Source: Lumbricus rubellus
Taxonomy: Eukaryota; Annelida; Clitellata; Crassiclitellata; Lumbricidae
Assembly (NCBI GenBank): GCA_945859605.1
Contig: OX243820.1
Span: 32,650,328 to 32,714,327 of the forward strand
Direction of reading: 5' to 3'
DNA: 64,000 bases
In this document: positions 50,201 through 60,309 of the stretch, piece after piece
How the letters are laid out: every line of letters begins with the position of its first letter
Position numbering within the stretch: the stretch's first letter is position 1
Position numbers and translations under genes: made by a program
Notes under the pieces: model-generated
What the model was told of the DNA's origin: nothing
Seen by the model: the letters and a program-made list of their open reading frames with translations, nothing else
Database searches by the model: none

Positions 50201-52932
50201 CCACCCACATTGATAGACTTCACACGATGACCTCTAAATCGAGATTCTCGACAACAACTGACCTCTGTCTTCGTTGCTTCGCCGCCGATGACGAAAGACG
50301 TTGCCGCGTTTACTAATAAACAAAACAAGTAGCCACGTTTACTAATAAACAAAACAAGTAGCCACGTTTACTAATAAACAAAACAAGTAGCCACGTTTAC
50401 TAATAAACAAAACAAGTAGCCACGTTTACTAATAAACAAAACAAGTAGCCACGTTTACTAATAAACAAAACAAGTAGCCACGTTTACTAATAAACAAAAC
50501 AAGCCACGTTTACTAATAAACAAAACAAGCCACGTTTACTAATAAACAAAACAAGCCACGTTTACTAATAAACAAAACAAGTAGCCACGTTTACTAATAA
50601 ACAAAACAAGCCACGTTTACTAATAAACAAAACAAGTAGCCACGTTTACTAATAAACAAAACAAGCCACGTTTACTAATAAACAAAACAAGCCACGTTTA
50701 CTAATAAACAAAACAAGCCACGTTTACTAATAAACAAAACAAGTAGCCACGTTTACTAATAAACAAAACAAGTAGCCACGTTTACTAATAAACAAAACAA
50801 GCCACGTTTACTAATAAACAAAACAAGCCACGTTTACTAATAAACAAAACAAGTAGCCACGTTTACTAATAAACAAAACAAGTAGCCACGTTTACTAATA
50901 AACAAAACAAGCCACGTTTACTAATAAACAAAACAAGCCACGTTTACTAATAAACAAAACAAGTAGCCACGTTTACTAATAAACTAAACAAGTAGCCACG
51001 TTTACTAATAAACTAAACAAGTAGCCACGTTTACTAATAAACTAAACAAGTAGCCACGTTTACTAATAAACTAAACAAATAGCCACATTTACTAATAAAC
51101 AATACAAGACACAGACAATGGTTTCACAAACGAAAACTACAAAAAAAGCTATTGTTCTGGAAACAAAGTAATTGCGATCTGCACAAAAATAATCATTAAA
51201 AATTCTACCAGTGTTTTGAGAGGGAAGAAGGTTTTATGGTCTCAAGAAAAAATAAAATGACTAGCTAACTAATTTGCATTCAACATCTTCGAAGCACGCC
51301 CAGTTGCCCACAAGGCCACAACACACCCCTTAGAATCCATATTTCCATACAAGACCCAAACAGAGCCACATATTTAGGGCCAAATATCCATATGGAACTC
51401 TTGTAGACTGTAGTGACCCTGAATTATTTAATTATTTGGTTCTAAAACATTTGTGGCGCCGCACACCGTAATCACCATTAAGTCGGAGATTACACATCAG
51501 AGATATTAGGGAATTAGTATTTTTGTGATTTTAATTTTTTGTAAAAAAAATTATCTAAAACATTTTTTCCCGAAAATATTTTTGCACTTTTTTTTAAAGA
51601 CAAGTTTCTAAGCTGTTTTAATGCTCTTAATAGGCAAATTATTTTTTTAATTAATTTAATTTATTTAATTAATTAATTTAATTATATCACTTATTTCGTT
51701 ATATCTTCGGTTAGAATTAAGCTAGAGCAATAATTTTTGTGTCATTGTGATGCCTGAGATGTATCAAACTCAATATCTTGGAAAATCACCTTAATGCTGA
51801 TTACGGTGTGCGGCGCCACATTTGTTCCTAGGACGATTCACTCTCGAATGGCTATTTCAGAATGTGCACCAAAGTCAAATTATTCATAATCGGCCGAATA
51901 GTTGGTCAAATTATTCGAATTCGCTGAGTAATGATAATCACTTATTCGGCAAAAGCCTCTTTAGTAAATAGTGGAAAAAGGAAAATTCCCTTACTCGCAT
52001 TCGAGCATGCGTCAGTGGTTTCTGAAAAAACCGCAGTTGATGCAACAGCAGCTGCCACCTGTTGAGGACCACCACTGGCACCAACAACACCAGCAGCAGC
52101 AGCAGCAGCATCTGGCGCCAACTGAGAAGATGCTTCGAAAACAGTCGGCAGAGCACCACCACCACCACCAACCGCCATGTTGGTTTCAGTCGTCATGGCA
52201 ACCGGAGGCAGGGCACTCGAAGGCGCCGGAGCGTGACTCGAGTCGTGAGTCGAGGAGGCGTCGAGAGTCGCGGCGGCGACGGCTTCGGAGGTGAGCAGCT
52301 GCTCACGCTTGCGTCTCACTAGCGCCACCTGGTCGTGAATGTGGCGAGCGATGGTCTTCGCATCGTCCTCAAACGCATATCCAGAACGAACCTATGACAA
52401 TAACAACACGAAAAACAGATGAACAATAGCTATAAAACAATGGCTATAAACAATAGCTATAAATGCATTAACCATAGACAATAACAGCCGTAGAAACAAT
52501 AGCTGTAAACAGTAGCCGTAAACAATAGCAATAAACAGTAGCCATAAGAACAATGGCCATAAAATAGCTATTAAAAATAGCCGAAAACAATGACAATAAA
52601 CAGTAGCCATAAAAACAATGGCAATAAAAATAGCTATAAATAATAGTCATAAATAATAGCCATAAAAGTAGGCATAAACACTAGCCATAAACAATATCAA
52701 TAAACAACAGCAATAAACATTAGCGGTAAACAGTTCACTTCATAATTTATTTCTTTAATAATTCCGAGAATTTATATAGTGCCTCTGCAAGATTTCCACT
52801 CAGCACTGGCCATTAGCATGACGTTAAATTCATTACAATGAATATATCAAAGCAACATTCATTTTTCATTTCGAGAATGAACATCATAGCATCAGTTAGC
52901 AAAACAACTATTTAACAAAATAAATACAGCAA

Positions 52933-52985
<53 letters not shown>

Positions 52986-55900
52986 CATGGTGGGGCGCGG
53001 TGGTATAGTGGTGTATGTTGAAAGGTCGTGACCTGCGTCGTGCCTTGGAGCCGGAAGGTTCGAGGTTCGAATCCACCTCGCCGCGTAAGGACCTTGGACA
53101 AGTTCTTCACTCACAATTGCTCAGCGCTTCGGCGTGAAACTCCGATGCAGTGTCCACTCTGCATTCGGGAGCGCCTCTGAGAGCTTGAAGAGGCGCTATA
53201 ACAAGTGCACATACAAACAAACATCTGATGTAACATTTATCATAGCTCCTGCATAAACATCGACTCCAAGTCTTTGTACAATTCTGTGTACGTTGAAAGG
53301 ACGTGACCTGCGTACCATTTCCTGCGCCACCTGTTGCGGGTCGTCCTTCTCAACGTTGTAGTCGAACTGGATCGCCTCGTTGTCCTTGTGCTGTTGTTTC
53401 CGCTTCTTCGGATCAACCATGCGCAGGCGCAGCTGGATCACATCGCGACCGGGGTCCTTGATGTCGTCCTTGTTCACCAGCTCCACCTGAATGCCTGTCT
53501 CCTCCGCAAAGAAGTTGTGCTGAAGCAGGTCCTTCACTGTATACCTGTTCCAATATAATTACATATCGTATATACAAATTATACATATATACCTAGGCAA
53601 CTGTTCTCAATATATCTATATATGCACATATACACTGTGCCCCATAAAAAAACACACCAAAAAACTTTGTCATGAAACGCATGTAAGTCTAATGTTAAAT
53701 AAGAAAAAGTAATGTTTCATTTAAGATTATGTTCGAAGTGATGTCCCTTCGCTTGAATGCAGGCTCTCAGCCTTGGCCGCCACTGTTCAATAGCTTTGTC
53801 AATGACACTCTGCTTCAACTGTGCCCACACAATGATGAGGCGCTCCTTCAACTCGTTGAAGTCCCGTATTGCTGTCTGGTAGACGCGTTCCTGTATTAGA
53901 CCCCAAATTTTGTAGTCAACGGGATTGTGATCTGGTGAGTTTGCTGGCCAGAGTTCCGGTCCAATGAAGCTTGGTGTTTCACGTCGCAGCAACGCAATGG
54001 TGTCCTTTGCGCGATGTGCTGGGTCGCTGTCCTATAAGTTACTAATCTCTGTTTAAATGTTTCCAAACACGCCTAGTCTGCGTCACTGCCTCCAACAGCA
54101 ACCGCTTCTGTGAGTAAGTAAAATGTAAAATATTTTGTGGCAAAATTATTTGAGAAACAATGTACAAACTTTTATTACAATTGGTTTAGTTTTATAGAAG
54201 ATTTTTGAAAAGTTTTTTGGTGTGTTTTTTTATGGGGCACAGTGTATAACACATTATATATATATATATATAAACGGTGAACGGGAAAAAAACCGAACCT
54301 CTCCTATTGCTACGATAATTTGTGTAATAATTTGTAAATTTTCTTAAAATATGGAGAAACTTCAGTTTAAAAGGATGAATCAGATAACCATCATTATTAA
54401 ATTGTAAGTTATAATGTGTGTTAAAAATTTCCTCTTTCGGCCTTATCACACACAATCTAAAACAGGTATACATTCATGCATATCTTAATTTCTTAAAATA
54501 AGCATGTTATATAAACGCAAACTCACACGCACACACACAAACACACCTGTGCAGTGGCGTAACTACGGGGAGGCAAGGGGGGGGCAGCCGCCCCCCCAAA
54601 TGAAAGGGCTGCCCCCCAGCTGCCCCCCCCCCAATCCATGCGTGTGTTTTACTATTTACTTTTATCATTTTTTATGAGTGATAAAGAATGTTATATAATT
54701 TCTGACTTATTTTATTTTTTATACAACTTCCTGTACAACTTCTTATAGGGTGGGTGATGGGAAAGTGGGACAGGCCAGCTAGTGAGGTTTGCATGCGTAT
54801 TATGTCCAATACTGTAATACATCCAAAATCTAAAAATACATAGTATATGGCTTCACTAAAAGTGGTATAACTTTTGTTGTGTTTGAAATATTTTTATGAA
54901 ATCTGGCCATCATGTGTAAATATGAATTGTCTTTAAATCTGTAAAGATTCATTTTGAAATTCTTACTTCTGGCCATGATATTAGCAAAAAACCTTTAAAA
55001 ATTGCGTTTCGTTTTTGAATCGTCAAAAACCGGTGGGTGGCCTCACTAAAAGTGGTATAACTTTTGTTCTGTTTAAAATATTTTGTTCAAATTTGAAACA
55101 TTGTACGTAGATATGAATTGCCTTTAAGACTGTAAAGTTTCATTTAAAAATTCGTATGTTTGGCCAAGATATGGGCGAAAAACCGTAGGGATTACTTTTT
55201 TGCGCACCCTGTATGTAGGTAGGCCTACGTATGTATGTAATATTTAGTATTTTCAGGCCTATTAGCATCATCCACCCTATAGCCGTGTGTCTAACTCCTC
55301 GTCTGACTATCCGAATATTTTTAACCCCGCGATGCCGATGCACGCTTTAATTGCCAACGGTAGCCACCCCATCATTTTAAGCTGCCACCCCACTGCCCCC
55401 CCATGAAAAAATAGCTGGCTACGCCACTGCACCTGTGTACCTGTATTAACATTGCTGTGTGACTTTAACGCACGGAAGCAATATTTTTATACACACATCA
55501 TACTTTCAGCAATATTTCAACACATTTTTAAAACCACAAGCTGTTCACAGCATATAATAATATCGGCTAAGCAATTTATAAAACTCGATAAAAGAAATCT
55601 ACATCATCATCGTTAACATCAATTTTATTCTTTCGCAACCATATCCGCGATTACTACTGCACATAAATCGGCAAAAGGAGCTACAGAATTAATCTCCTGA
55701 TCAGATCAGATCCGTTCGGATTGCAATCCGCCGGCCACACACACACACACACACTCACGGGCTTAAAGGCGCCACATAAATGGGAATAAAGGGGCAGACG
55801 ACGACAACGATGGATTGATGGATGTGGATTGCGGTGGAGATTGTCATTCGGACAAGCGATGAATATTGGAAAGACATTAACAGCCAGATGGCGCCACTCT

Positions 55901-57646
55901 ACCACCCGATGTATGCATTATATATATATATATATAATTATATATATGCATATGTGTATATTATATATATATATATATTATATATATGTACATAGTACAC
56001 TAAGAGGAAATGTATATATATATATATATTCGTGTGTGTATATATAATATATATATAAAATATAAAATAAGTGGCGATGAGCCCACGGTTTATGATGATG
56101 ATGATGAAATAAGTTATATAATATTACTTGTTATATATGCTATAGGTATATATATATATATGTGTGTGTGTGTGTATATATATTATATATATGTTATAAA
56201 ATATTATATATATATGTGTATATAGTACACTAAGAGGCAAGGTATATATATATATTTGTGTATATATATATAATGTTATATATTTAACCCTCCAAGCAGC
56301 TTAACACATCATCGACCGCCGGCCCTGCTGTCTCCTCATAAACCAAATAATGAGTGGTTTCACAGTTCTCATGAGAGGCTGAGCCAGAGAGCACCCTTCA
56401 TAAAACACCTGGATGAAACAATAGTAGAGGAACCTTTCATGTGTGGGGTGGGACAGTGAAAGAATCAATAGAACTCCACTAAAAGGGGGGAAGCTGATGT
56501 CAGAACTATGCTCTAAATATTAAATTGTATGTGGGACTTATAAATAAAACGGATATAATTTGATTTGTATTGATATACAGATCTATTTTCTGATGCTTCA
56601 GATAGACAAATAAAAAATTTAAAATAAATATAAATAAATAAAAATTAAGAAACAATTTGGGAAAAAACAAACAAATAAAAAAAATAATGAATTAAAAATA
56701 CCTTTCTTGGGTTTTGCTCGTCGTACATCCTTCGATTATTTCTCGAATCTCTGGATGGTCAACTTTCTCTAATGCTTCCGGTCGAATTCCCTAAAGAAAA
56801 ACAAGAAGCTCTTATATACAGCAATCAAATAGCATGAAACAATAGAAATTAAATGAGATGAAACAATAGGAATTAAATAGCATGAAACAATGGCAAATAA
56901 ATATATAAAACTTAAGAAAAAAATAATAATAATTACCATCAGAAAAGAGAATCATATACTTCTTTATTCATTTTTTTTATTATTTCACTACTGTCTAGCA
57001 GTCTCTCTTCTACATTCTCTCTTCTCAAACCCTGCTTCTTCTAGTGGGGCCTTTCACAATGGGAGCGCCTTCGAATGGTTCACCCTACTATAAAGGCACT
57101 TTATTAATGTTAAGTACAATACAATAAGAATCATGAGGCATGGGGGAGACTTAAGGGGGGACAGCCCCCTCAATGAATGTGTTGGGGGACGGCCCTTGTA
57201 TTTGTCCCCCCCCCCGCCCCAATCGTTGAGTGTTACGACTAAAAAAATGTCATCAACTTTTTTTTACGGGAAAAATGGAGATTTCGGTCGGACGACTAAA
57301 AAAAACGCCAAAAGTGGAAAATTTCGTCGGCGACTGGCGACTCGGCCATTCGTCAGCCCAAAATCTCTCCTCCTTCCTTCGGCGCCATTCGTTAGTCCCC
57401 ACCAAGTCTCCGCCCATGGCATGAGGTAAGCAAGACGTTTCATTTTAAATTAGATTAGTTAAATAATAAATATATAATCATGATTTACTGTCGTGACTCT
57501 TCGAAAGATTTGCGCTGGATTCGTGCATTCCTTGTACGGATATTCGGACGTAACCATTTCGATCATGCACATCCCAAACGCGTACACGTCGACACCTTCG
57601 TCGTAACGCTCCTCGTACATCTCTGGCGCCATGAATTCCGGAGTGC
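40985..57646 (-). CDS. WNK: WNK (with-no-lysine) kinase, 3' part of the gene, nine exons
   Basis: Ser/Thr kinase of the WNK family, which in animals senses chloride and osmotic stress and phosphorylates SPAK/OSR1 to control cation-chloride cotransporters. Visible in order: kinase C-lobe ([20 protein letters not shown] and [12 protein letters not shown]), the CCT1/PF2-like domain ([13 protein letters not shown] to [12 protein letters not shown]), an Ala/Gly-rich stretch, a second CCT-like domain ([19 protein letters not shown]), and about 1,500 residues of Gln/Pro/Ser-rich sequence. The joined exons form one open frame of about 2,063 codons before the TGA at 40987-40985. The unusual lysine position, the DFG region and the activation-loop serine are encoded beyond the right edge. 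No canonical RFxV/I motif was found in the visible part. Family assignment is secure; which WNK paralogue cannot be said. Confidence 0.93.
41855..41990 (-). repeat. In-frame 21-bp repeat in the WNK last exon
   Basis: Six to seven near-identical 21-base units (GCGCTTGCATCTGGGCTTGCG on the + strand, minus one base) encode QAPQAQM/I. Low divergence suggests recent copy-number change. Confidence 0.92.
44470..44760 (-). repeat. Diverged GGATTGATGAAAAAT repeats in the last WNK intron
   Basis: Six or so loose copies of GAAGTTGGATTGATGAAAAA within the 494-base intron between the final two exons. Otherwise no content. Confidence 0.55.
44779..46092 (-). CDS. WNK: WNK exon, Gln-rich region with in-frame repeats
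   Basis: [20 protein letters not shown] at the start, a helix [20 protein letters not shown], then Gln/Met/Pro-rich sequence with a tandem [12 protein letters not shown] array (DNA 45140-45270). Acceptor CTCTTCAG, donor GTGAGT, phase 0 at both ends. The open frame of 438 codons supports coding; function unknown. Confidence 0.88.
45140..45270 (-). repeat. In-frame 15/30-bp repeat in a WNK exon
   Basis: Alternating 15-base halves encode YQGQQ-A and IQGQQ-A, at least six halves, beside a Gln run at 45370-45391. Confidence 0.92.
46380..46690 (+). mobile_element. SINE tail and retroelement fragments
   Basis: CTCTGAGTAGTTTCCTTGAA then GAGGTGCTATATAAATACTT and GAATGAATGAATGAAC (46390-46450), followed by a piece carrying CTTGCCAGTCCCAAGTCTCG (46635-46655) shared with 63190. 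Confidence 0.6.
46783..47151 (-). CDS. WNK: WNK exon, end of second CCT-like domain and linker
   Basis: [20 protein letters not shown] completes the CCT-like fold, followed by [16 protein letters not shown] and an acidic Ser/Pro segment. The 5' boundary (TTCTAG) is clear. The 3' boundary is not: GTTCTG after 46783 keeps phase 0 and joins to the next exon; GTATTT after 46764 would be phase 1. Confidence 0.8.
47285..47345 (-). mobile_element. SINE tail fragment, minus strand
   Basis: TATGTGCACTTGTTATAGCG then CCCCTTCAAGCTCTCTAC and TCAGAGGCGTTCC: tail of the tRNA-headed family, 5'-truncated. Confidence 0.65.
47752..47960 (+). mobile_element. tRNA-derived SINE, plus strand
   Basis: AGTGGTGTAATGATACC, B-box GGTTCGAATCC at 47793, TTGGGCAAGTGCTTCACTC, GCGTGAAACTCCGATGCAGT, GGGAGCGCCTCTGAGTAG, GCGCTATAACAAGTGCACAT, then AAACAAAC tail. 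Confidence 0.85.
48037..48241 (-). CDS. WNK: WNK exon, basic region and second CCT-like domain
   Basis: [16 protein letters not shown] (Arg/Ser basic stretch), then [39 protein letters not shown], the conserved second CCT-like fold of WNKs. Acceptor ACTTGCAG, donor GTAAGA, ends phase 0. Confidence 0.93.
49617..49749 (-). CDS. WNK: WNK exon, Ser/Thr-rich linker
   Basis: [20 protein letters not shown] then [15 protein letters not shown]. Phase 1 in, phase 2 out; donor GTTGGT is weak and the acceptor CTGAAG has a poor pyrimidine tract. Chosen because it is the only split here that preserves the frame between well-supported exons. Confidence 0.65.
50310..51110 (+). repeat. 31/28-bp minisatellite (CCACGTTTACTAATAAACAA)
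   Basis: About 27 units in a WNK intron. Two lengths are mixed: AACAAGTAGCCACG (31 bases) and AACAAGCCACG (28 bases, lacking TAG). Units near the right end share AACTAAACAAG. No spacers, so not a CRISPR array. Confidence 0.95.
51453..51819. mobile_element. MITE with GTGGCGCCGCACACCG ends
   Basis: Left end GTGGCGCCGCACACCGTAAT (51453) and exact complement ending at 51819. ATTT flanks both ends and may be the target duplication. A/T-rich interior, no ORF. Confidence 0.8.
51995..52391 (-). CDS. WNK: WNK exon, CCT1 end and low-complexity linker
   Basis: [20 protein letters not shown] completes CCT1; then VRRKREQLL and an Ala/Gly/Ser-rich linker with an Ala run and a Gly run. Acceptor GTCATAG. 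The donor GTAAGG after 51995 (phase 1) is strong; without it the frame would run on to a stop near 51942. Confidence 0.88.
52400..52735 (+). repeat. AACAATAGCTATAA degenerate tandem repeat
   Basis: About 18 diverged units of 17-21 bases in a WNK intron. Frames on the minus strand through it are artefacts. Confidence 0.85.
52755..52800 (-). mobile_element. SINE tail fragment, minus strand
   Basis: GAATTTATATAGTGCCTCTG, then CAAGATTTCCACTCAGCAC. Truncated. Confidence 0.5.
52933..52988 (+). repeat. ATC microsatellite
   Basis: Pure (ATC)n with one ACC interruption, directly before a SINE head. Confidence 0.92.
52990..53224 (+). mobile_element. tRNA-derived SINE, plus strand, near full length
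   Basis: GGGGCGCGGTGGTATAGTGG head with A-box, a duplicated-looking GTTGAAAGGTCGTGACCTGC insert, B-box GGTTCGAATCC at 53063, the body, GGGAGCGCCTCTGAG, GAAGAGGCGCTATAACAAG and CAAACAAAC tail. It ends 92 bases from the 3' end of the WNK CCT1 exon; part of its insert (GTTGAAAGG-CGTGACCTGCG) recurs at 53293-53312 by the donor. Confidence 0.85.
53316..53544 (-). CDS. WNK: WNK exon, kinase end and CCT1 domain
   Basis: [17 protein letters not shown] closes the kinase domain, then [35 protein letters not shown] and [17 protein letters not shown] form the PF2-like autoinhibitory/OSR1-type fold. Acceptor GGAACAG, donor GTACGC, ends phase 0. Confidence 0.95.
53633..54244 (-). mobile_element. Deleted Tc1/mariner element
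   Basis: 35-base inverted ends CACTGTGCCCCATAAAAAAA..., flanked by TA at 53631-53632 and 54245-54246. Only the C-terminal transposase remains, so it is an internal deletion derivative of about 612 bases. Distinct family from the element at 850. Confidence 0.9.
53717..53992 (-). pseudogene. Tc1/mariner transposase C-terminal remnant
   Basis: [20 protein letters not shown] is the catalytic third-acid region, followed by [19 protein letters not shown] and [20 protein letters not shown]. Ends at a stop near 53717. The N-terminal half with the first two acidic residues is deleted. Confidence 0.88.
54552..55429. mobile_element. Non-autonomous hAT-type element with 8-bp target duplication
   Basis: Ends CAGTGGCGTAAC and CTACGCCACTG, bounded by perfect 8-base CACCTGTG copies (54544-54551, 55430-55437). 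Inside are poly-C/G runs next to each end, and two tandem units of about 170 bases (54845-55185), each with CACTAAAAGTGGTATAACTT, then a TTTTTTGCGCACCCTGTA segment. No transposase. Confidence 0.9.
55915..56290 (+). repeat. TA-rich microsatellite block
   Basis: Repeated (TA)n and (TG)n runs; a unit containing AGTACACTAAGAGG occurs twice (55996, 56225), so the block is partly a duplication of about 230 bases. Confidence 0.85.
56702..56790 (-). CDS. WNK: WNK exon, kinase C-terminal helices
   Basis: [22 protein letters not shown], then TTSKTQE; the final Arg of the 'ER' motif is completed by the next exon. Acceptor TTCTTTAG, donor GTATTT, phase 0 in, phase 2 out. Confidence 0.93.
57130..57425 (+). 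mobile_element. Fragment related to the 60.4-kb hAT MITE
   Basis: Contains GACTAAAAAAATGTCATCAA and a second GACTAAAAAAAACGCC unit, resembling GACTAAAAAAAAAAAAGGTC/GTCAACTTTTTTGGCGG at 60575-60630, plus G/C runs at the left. Ends not clear. It lies 60 bases from the WNK kinase exon donor. Confidence 0.5.
57489..57646 (-). CDS. WNK: WNK exon, kinase subdomains VIII-X
   Basis: Begins by completing Gly of [13 protein letters not shown] and runs through [20 protein letters not shown] to [14 protein letters not shown]. Acceptor AATGTAG, donor GTAAAT, phase 1 in, phase 0 out. It needs an upstream exon that is outside the window or unrecognised. Confidence 0.95.
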
Positions 57647-57699
57647 CTACATTACAGACAGAAAAATTACATTACATATTAAGTATCACATGACGCAAG

Positions 57700-57870
57700 T
57701 TACGTTGCATATTACGTAACACATGATGCAAATTACATATGATATTACATATCACATGATGCAAGTTACGTGACATATTACGTAACACACGATGCAAATT
57801 ATATATGACATTACAAAATGTCATATTAAATTACATTTCACATTATGTAACAAATTACATTACATAGTTT
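57700..57870 (+). repeat. ACATATTACGTAACACATGATGCAAATT repeat
   Basis: Four or five diverged units of about 50 bases immediately upstream (in gene sense) of the WNK kinase exon acceptor. Confidence 0.7.
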
Positions 57871-58145
57871 TTCCGAGAGAGTGGGGGGGAACGGCAAGTG
57901 CCCCGCTTGCTCCTATGTGCCGGCTCCAACGCATGTGCTAAATATCAAATATAACATGCGTCACCAACATGCTCTGTGCTTGACACCGCGCACGTCACCA
58001 CCAAGGTTTTCTGTCTTCAAACAGTGATACACGTCAGCAAAAGTTTCTCACGTGCAGCCCACACATTGCCACGTTTTCTCTATTCAATGTCACGCGCGTC
58101 ATCAGAACGTCGCTTGTTCTATGTTCAGCATGAAACTGCAGCCTA

Positions 58146-58150
58146 CATAC

Positions 58151-58219
<69 letters not shown>

Positions 58220-58242
58220 TGTCATCGTCATCATCATCGAGT
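58146..58242 (+). repeat. ATC microsatellite
   Basis: Near-pure (ATC)n of about 95 bases; the His, Ser and Met frames are artefacts. Confidence 0.95.
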
Positions 58243-58699
58243 CTGCCTGCCTGTGCGCCGCGCAATTACAAATGTCGACATAATCGATAGAATCTGATAT
58301 TCTTAATTGCTGCTTTGGCGCCAGTTGTTGTGCAGACGATAGGAAACGTCATCTGCTTCCGGTCATGCAACGATAATTATTGTCGAGTTTCTGCAGCGCC
58401 CGTTTGTTGCAATATAGGTATGTACAATTGTACGTGCGATGATGATAATTATGCGGGTGATGAATGGCAGGTAGGATACTAAACCACTGACAGCAGATTA
58501 TCGATATTCGATACCAAACGCTGTTAAATAACTCACATACCTCCCTTCAAACGCAAATCGAAACCCCACACTCAGTGTTTAATCCATAGATATTTGGGCA
58601 AATTTCTTCAGTGTAAAGGTAATTTATTCGTAACTTTTCTTATTATTTGACAAAGTGAGCACATATAATCCATTTTCCGCATTCAATATGACTATTCTA

Positions 58700-58860
58700 C
58701 ATGGGTAAATTTTAAAACAGTTAATAATTTTCAATAAATTTTAAAACAGTTAATATTTTTCAATAAATTTTAAAACAGTTAATAATTTTCAATAAATTTT
58801 AAAACAGTTAATAATTTTCAATAAATTTTAAAACAGTCAATAATTTTCAATAAGTTTCGA
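58700..58860 (+). repeat. TTTTAAAACAGTTAATAATT tandem repeat
   Basis: Five units of about 30 bases (TAAATTTTAAAACAGTTAAT, AATTTTCAA). Confidence 0.92.
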
Positions 58861-59267
58861 TCGTTGCTTCGAGTTTATAGGTACGACCGTCGATTTCAAG
58901 AATATGCTCGTCGATGGCAAAAATATCTTAACTTACTCACTTACTCAAACATTGTTTGCTCAGTGCTCAGTAGACGGCAGCCAATACAACCACAGACCAA
59001 TGGCTGCTGCTGACTGATTGGTATTCTGGTCAACAGTGCTGTGGTGTAAAAACTGTTCTTATCTGGTGAAACCATGCAAGATCCAATGATAGTCATTCAG
59101 CTTCACATCGCCTGTTACATGATGATCACATTTCCAAAAAAGATCAGCCGTCCAATGAGAAACAAAAAGGTAATGTTACGGAGAATAGGTCTGCCGAAAC
59201 TAAATCCGATAAAACGCCATTGCATGTGGCTTTCCGGTGATATTAAAAAACGTATGATATCATATAA

Positions 59268-59670
59268 CGTGGGGCGCAGTGGTGTAGTGGGTATGTTCGT
59301 CGCCTTGCAGCCAGAAGGTTTCAGGTTCGAATCCACCTCAAGCCGCCTCGTAGAGACCCTGAGCAAGTCCTTCACTCGCAATTGCTCAGCACTTTGGGGT
59401 GAAAGTCCGATTCAGTGTCCATGCTGTAGCCGGGAGCGCTTCTGAGTAGGTGGTGTAGTGGGTATGTTTGTTGCATTGCAGCCGGAAGGTTGCAGGTTCG
59501 AATCCACCTCAAGCCACCTTGTATAGACCTTGGGCAAGTCCCTCACTCGCAGTTGCTCAGTACTTCGGCATGAAACTCCAATTTAGTGTCCGTGCTGTAG
59601 TCAGAAGCGCTTCTGAGTGGAATCTTGAAGGGGCGTTATAACAAGTGCACATACATACATAACATTCGTT
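59268..59670 (+). mobile_element. Tandem pair of tRNA-derived SINEs, plus strand
   Basis: Copy 1 (59270-59450): GGGGCGCAGTGGTGTAGTGG, B-box GGTTCGAATCC at 59323, body, GGGAGCGCTTCTGAGTAG. Copy 2 starts directly at 59451 (GGTGTAGTGGGTATG), with B-box at 59493, and ends GGGGCGTTATAACAAGTGCA. Copy 2 has the 3' tail; copy 1 has lost it. Confidence 0.85.
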
Positions 59671-60309
59671 GAGTAAAGTTGGCCGTATCTATACACACAA
59701 ATTTTCATTTCACAATCATCCATCCTTAGATTTATCACCGGAGTTAGGCTGATAGAAGCAGTTCTGAGTAGACATCTCAATTTCTAAAAGGCACTGTGCG
59801 GTGTGTAAGTCCCTTGAATGAATGAGTGAGTGAATGAGTGAATGAATGAATGAATGAATAGCACGATAAACTCAACGGCACGCCACGGTATAGAATTCCC
59901 ATCGGATGCATCATGTGGATTTCCATAATCCACATCTACAGTTTTATCACGACATATTCTCGTTCTCGCAACATATAAACTAATGCTCATCCATATATTA
60001 CGTATACGCAAAAAAATCGTATTTTCAACCCCATCCCTCTGCTGCAACGCGTATATTTTGCAAAATCACTCCCCCCAATGCGTACGTACAAATAAGCTCC
60101 TCTACCCCTACCCTTACAAAGTCAAGTAGCTGAAGTGATCTATAAAACATATATTATTTTATTGTAGGCTGCTAATTATTTTTGTCAAACAAAACATCAT
60201 GGCTAAAAACATTTAGCTGTTGTAGTTTACTGTTTACATATGAACAGAACTTGGCCTAATAATCCCTAATTACAATTTACAATGTAATCAGAAGCCACCG
60301 GACGACTAG

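Noticed and set aside
50310..51110. CRISPR-like direct repeats
   Set aside because: No unique spacers, eukaryotic context; a minisatellite.
58850..58930. Possible WNK upstream exon on the minus strand
   Set aside because: Checked for kinase motifs (CDN, DLG, FAKS); none in any frame.
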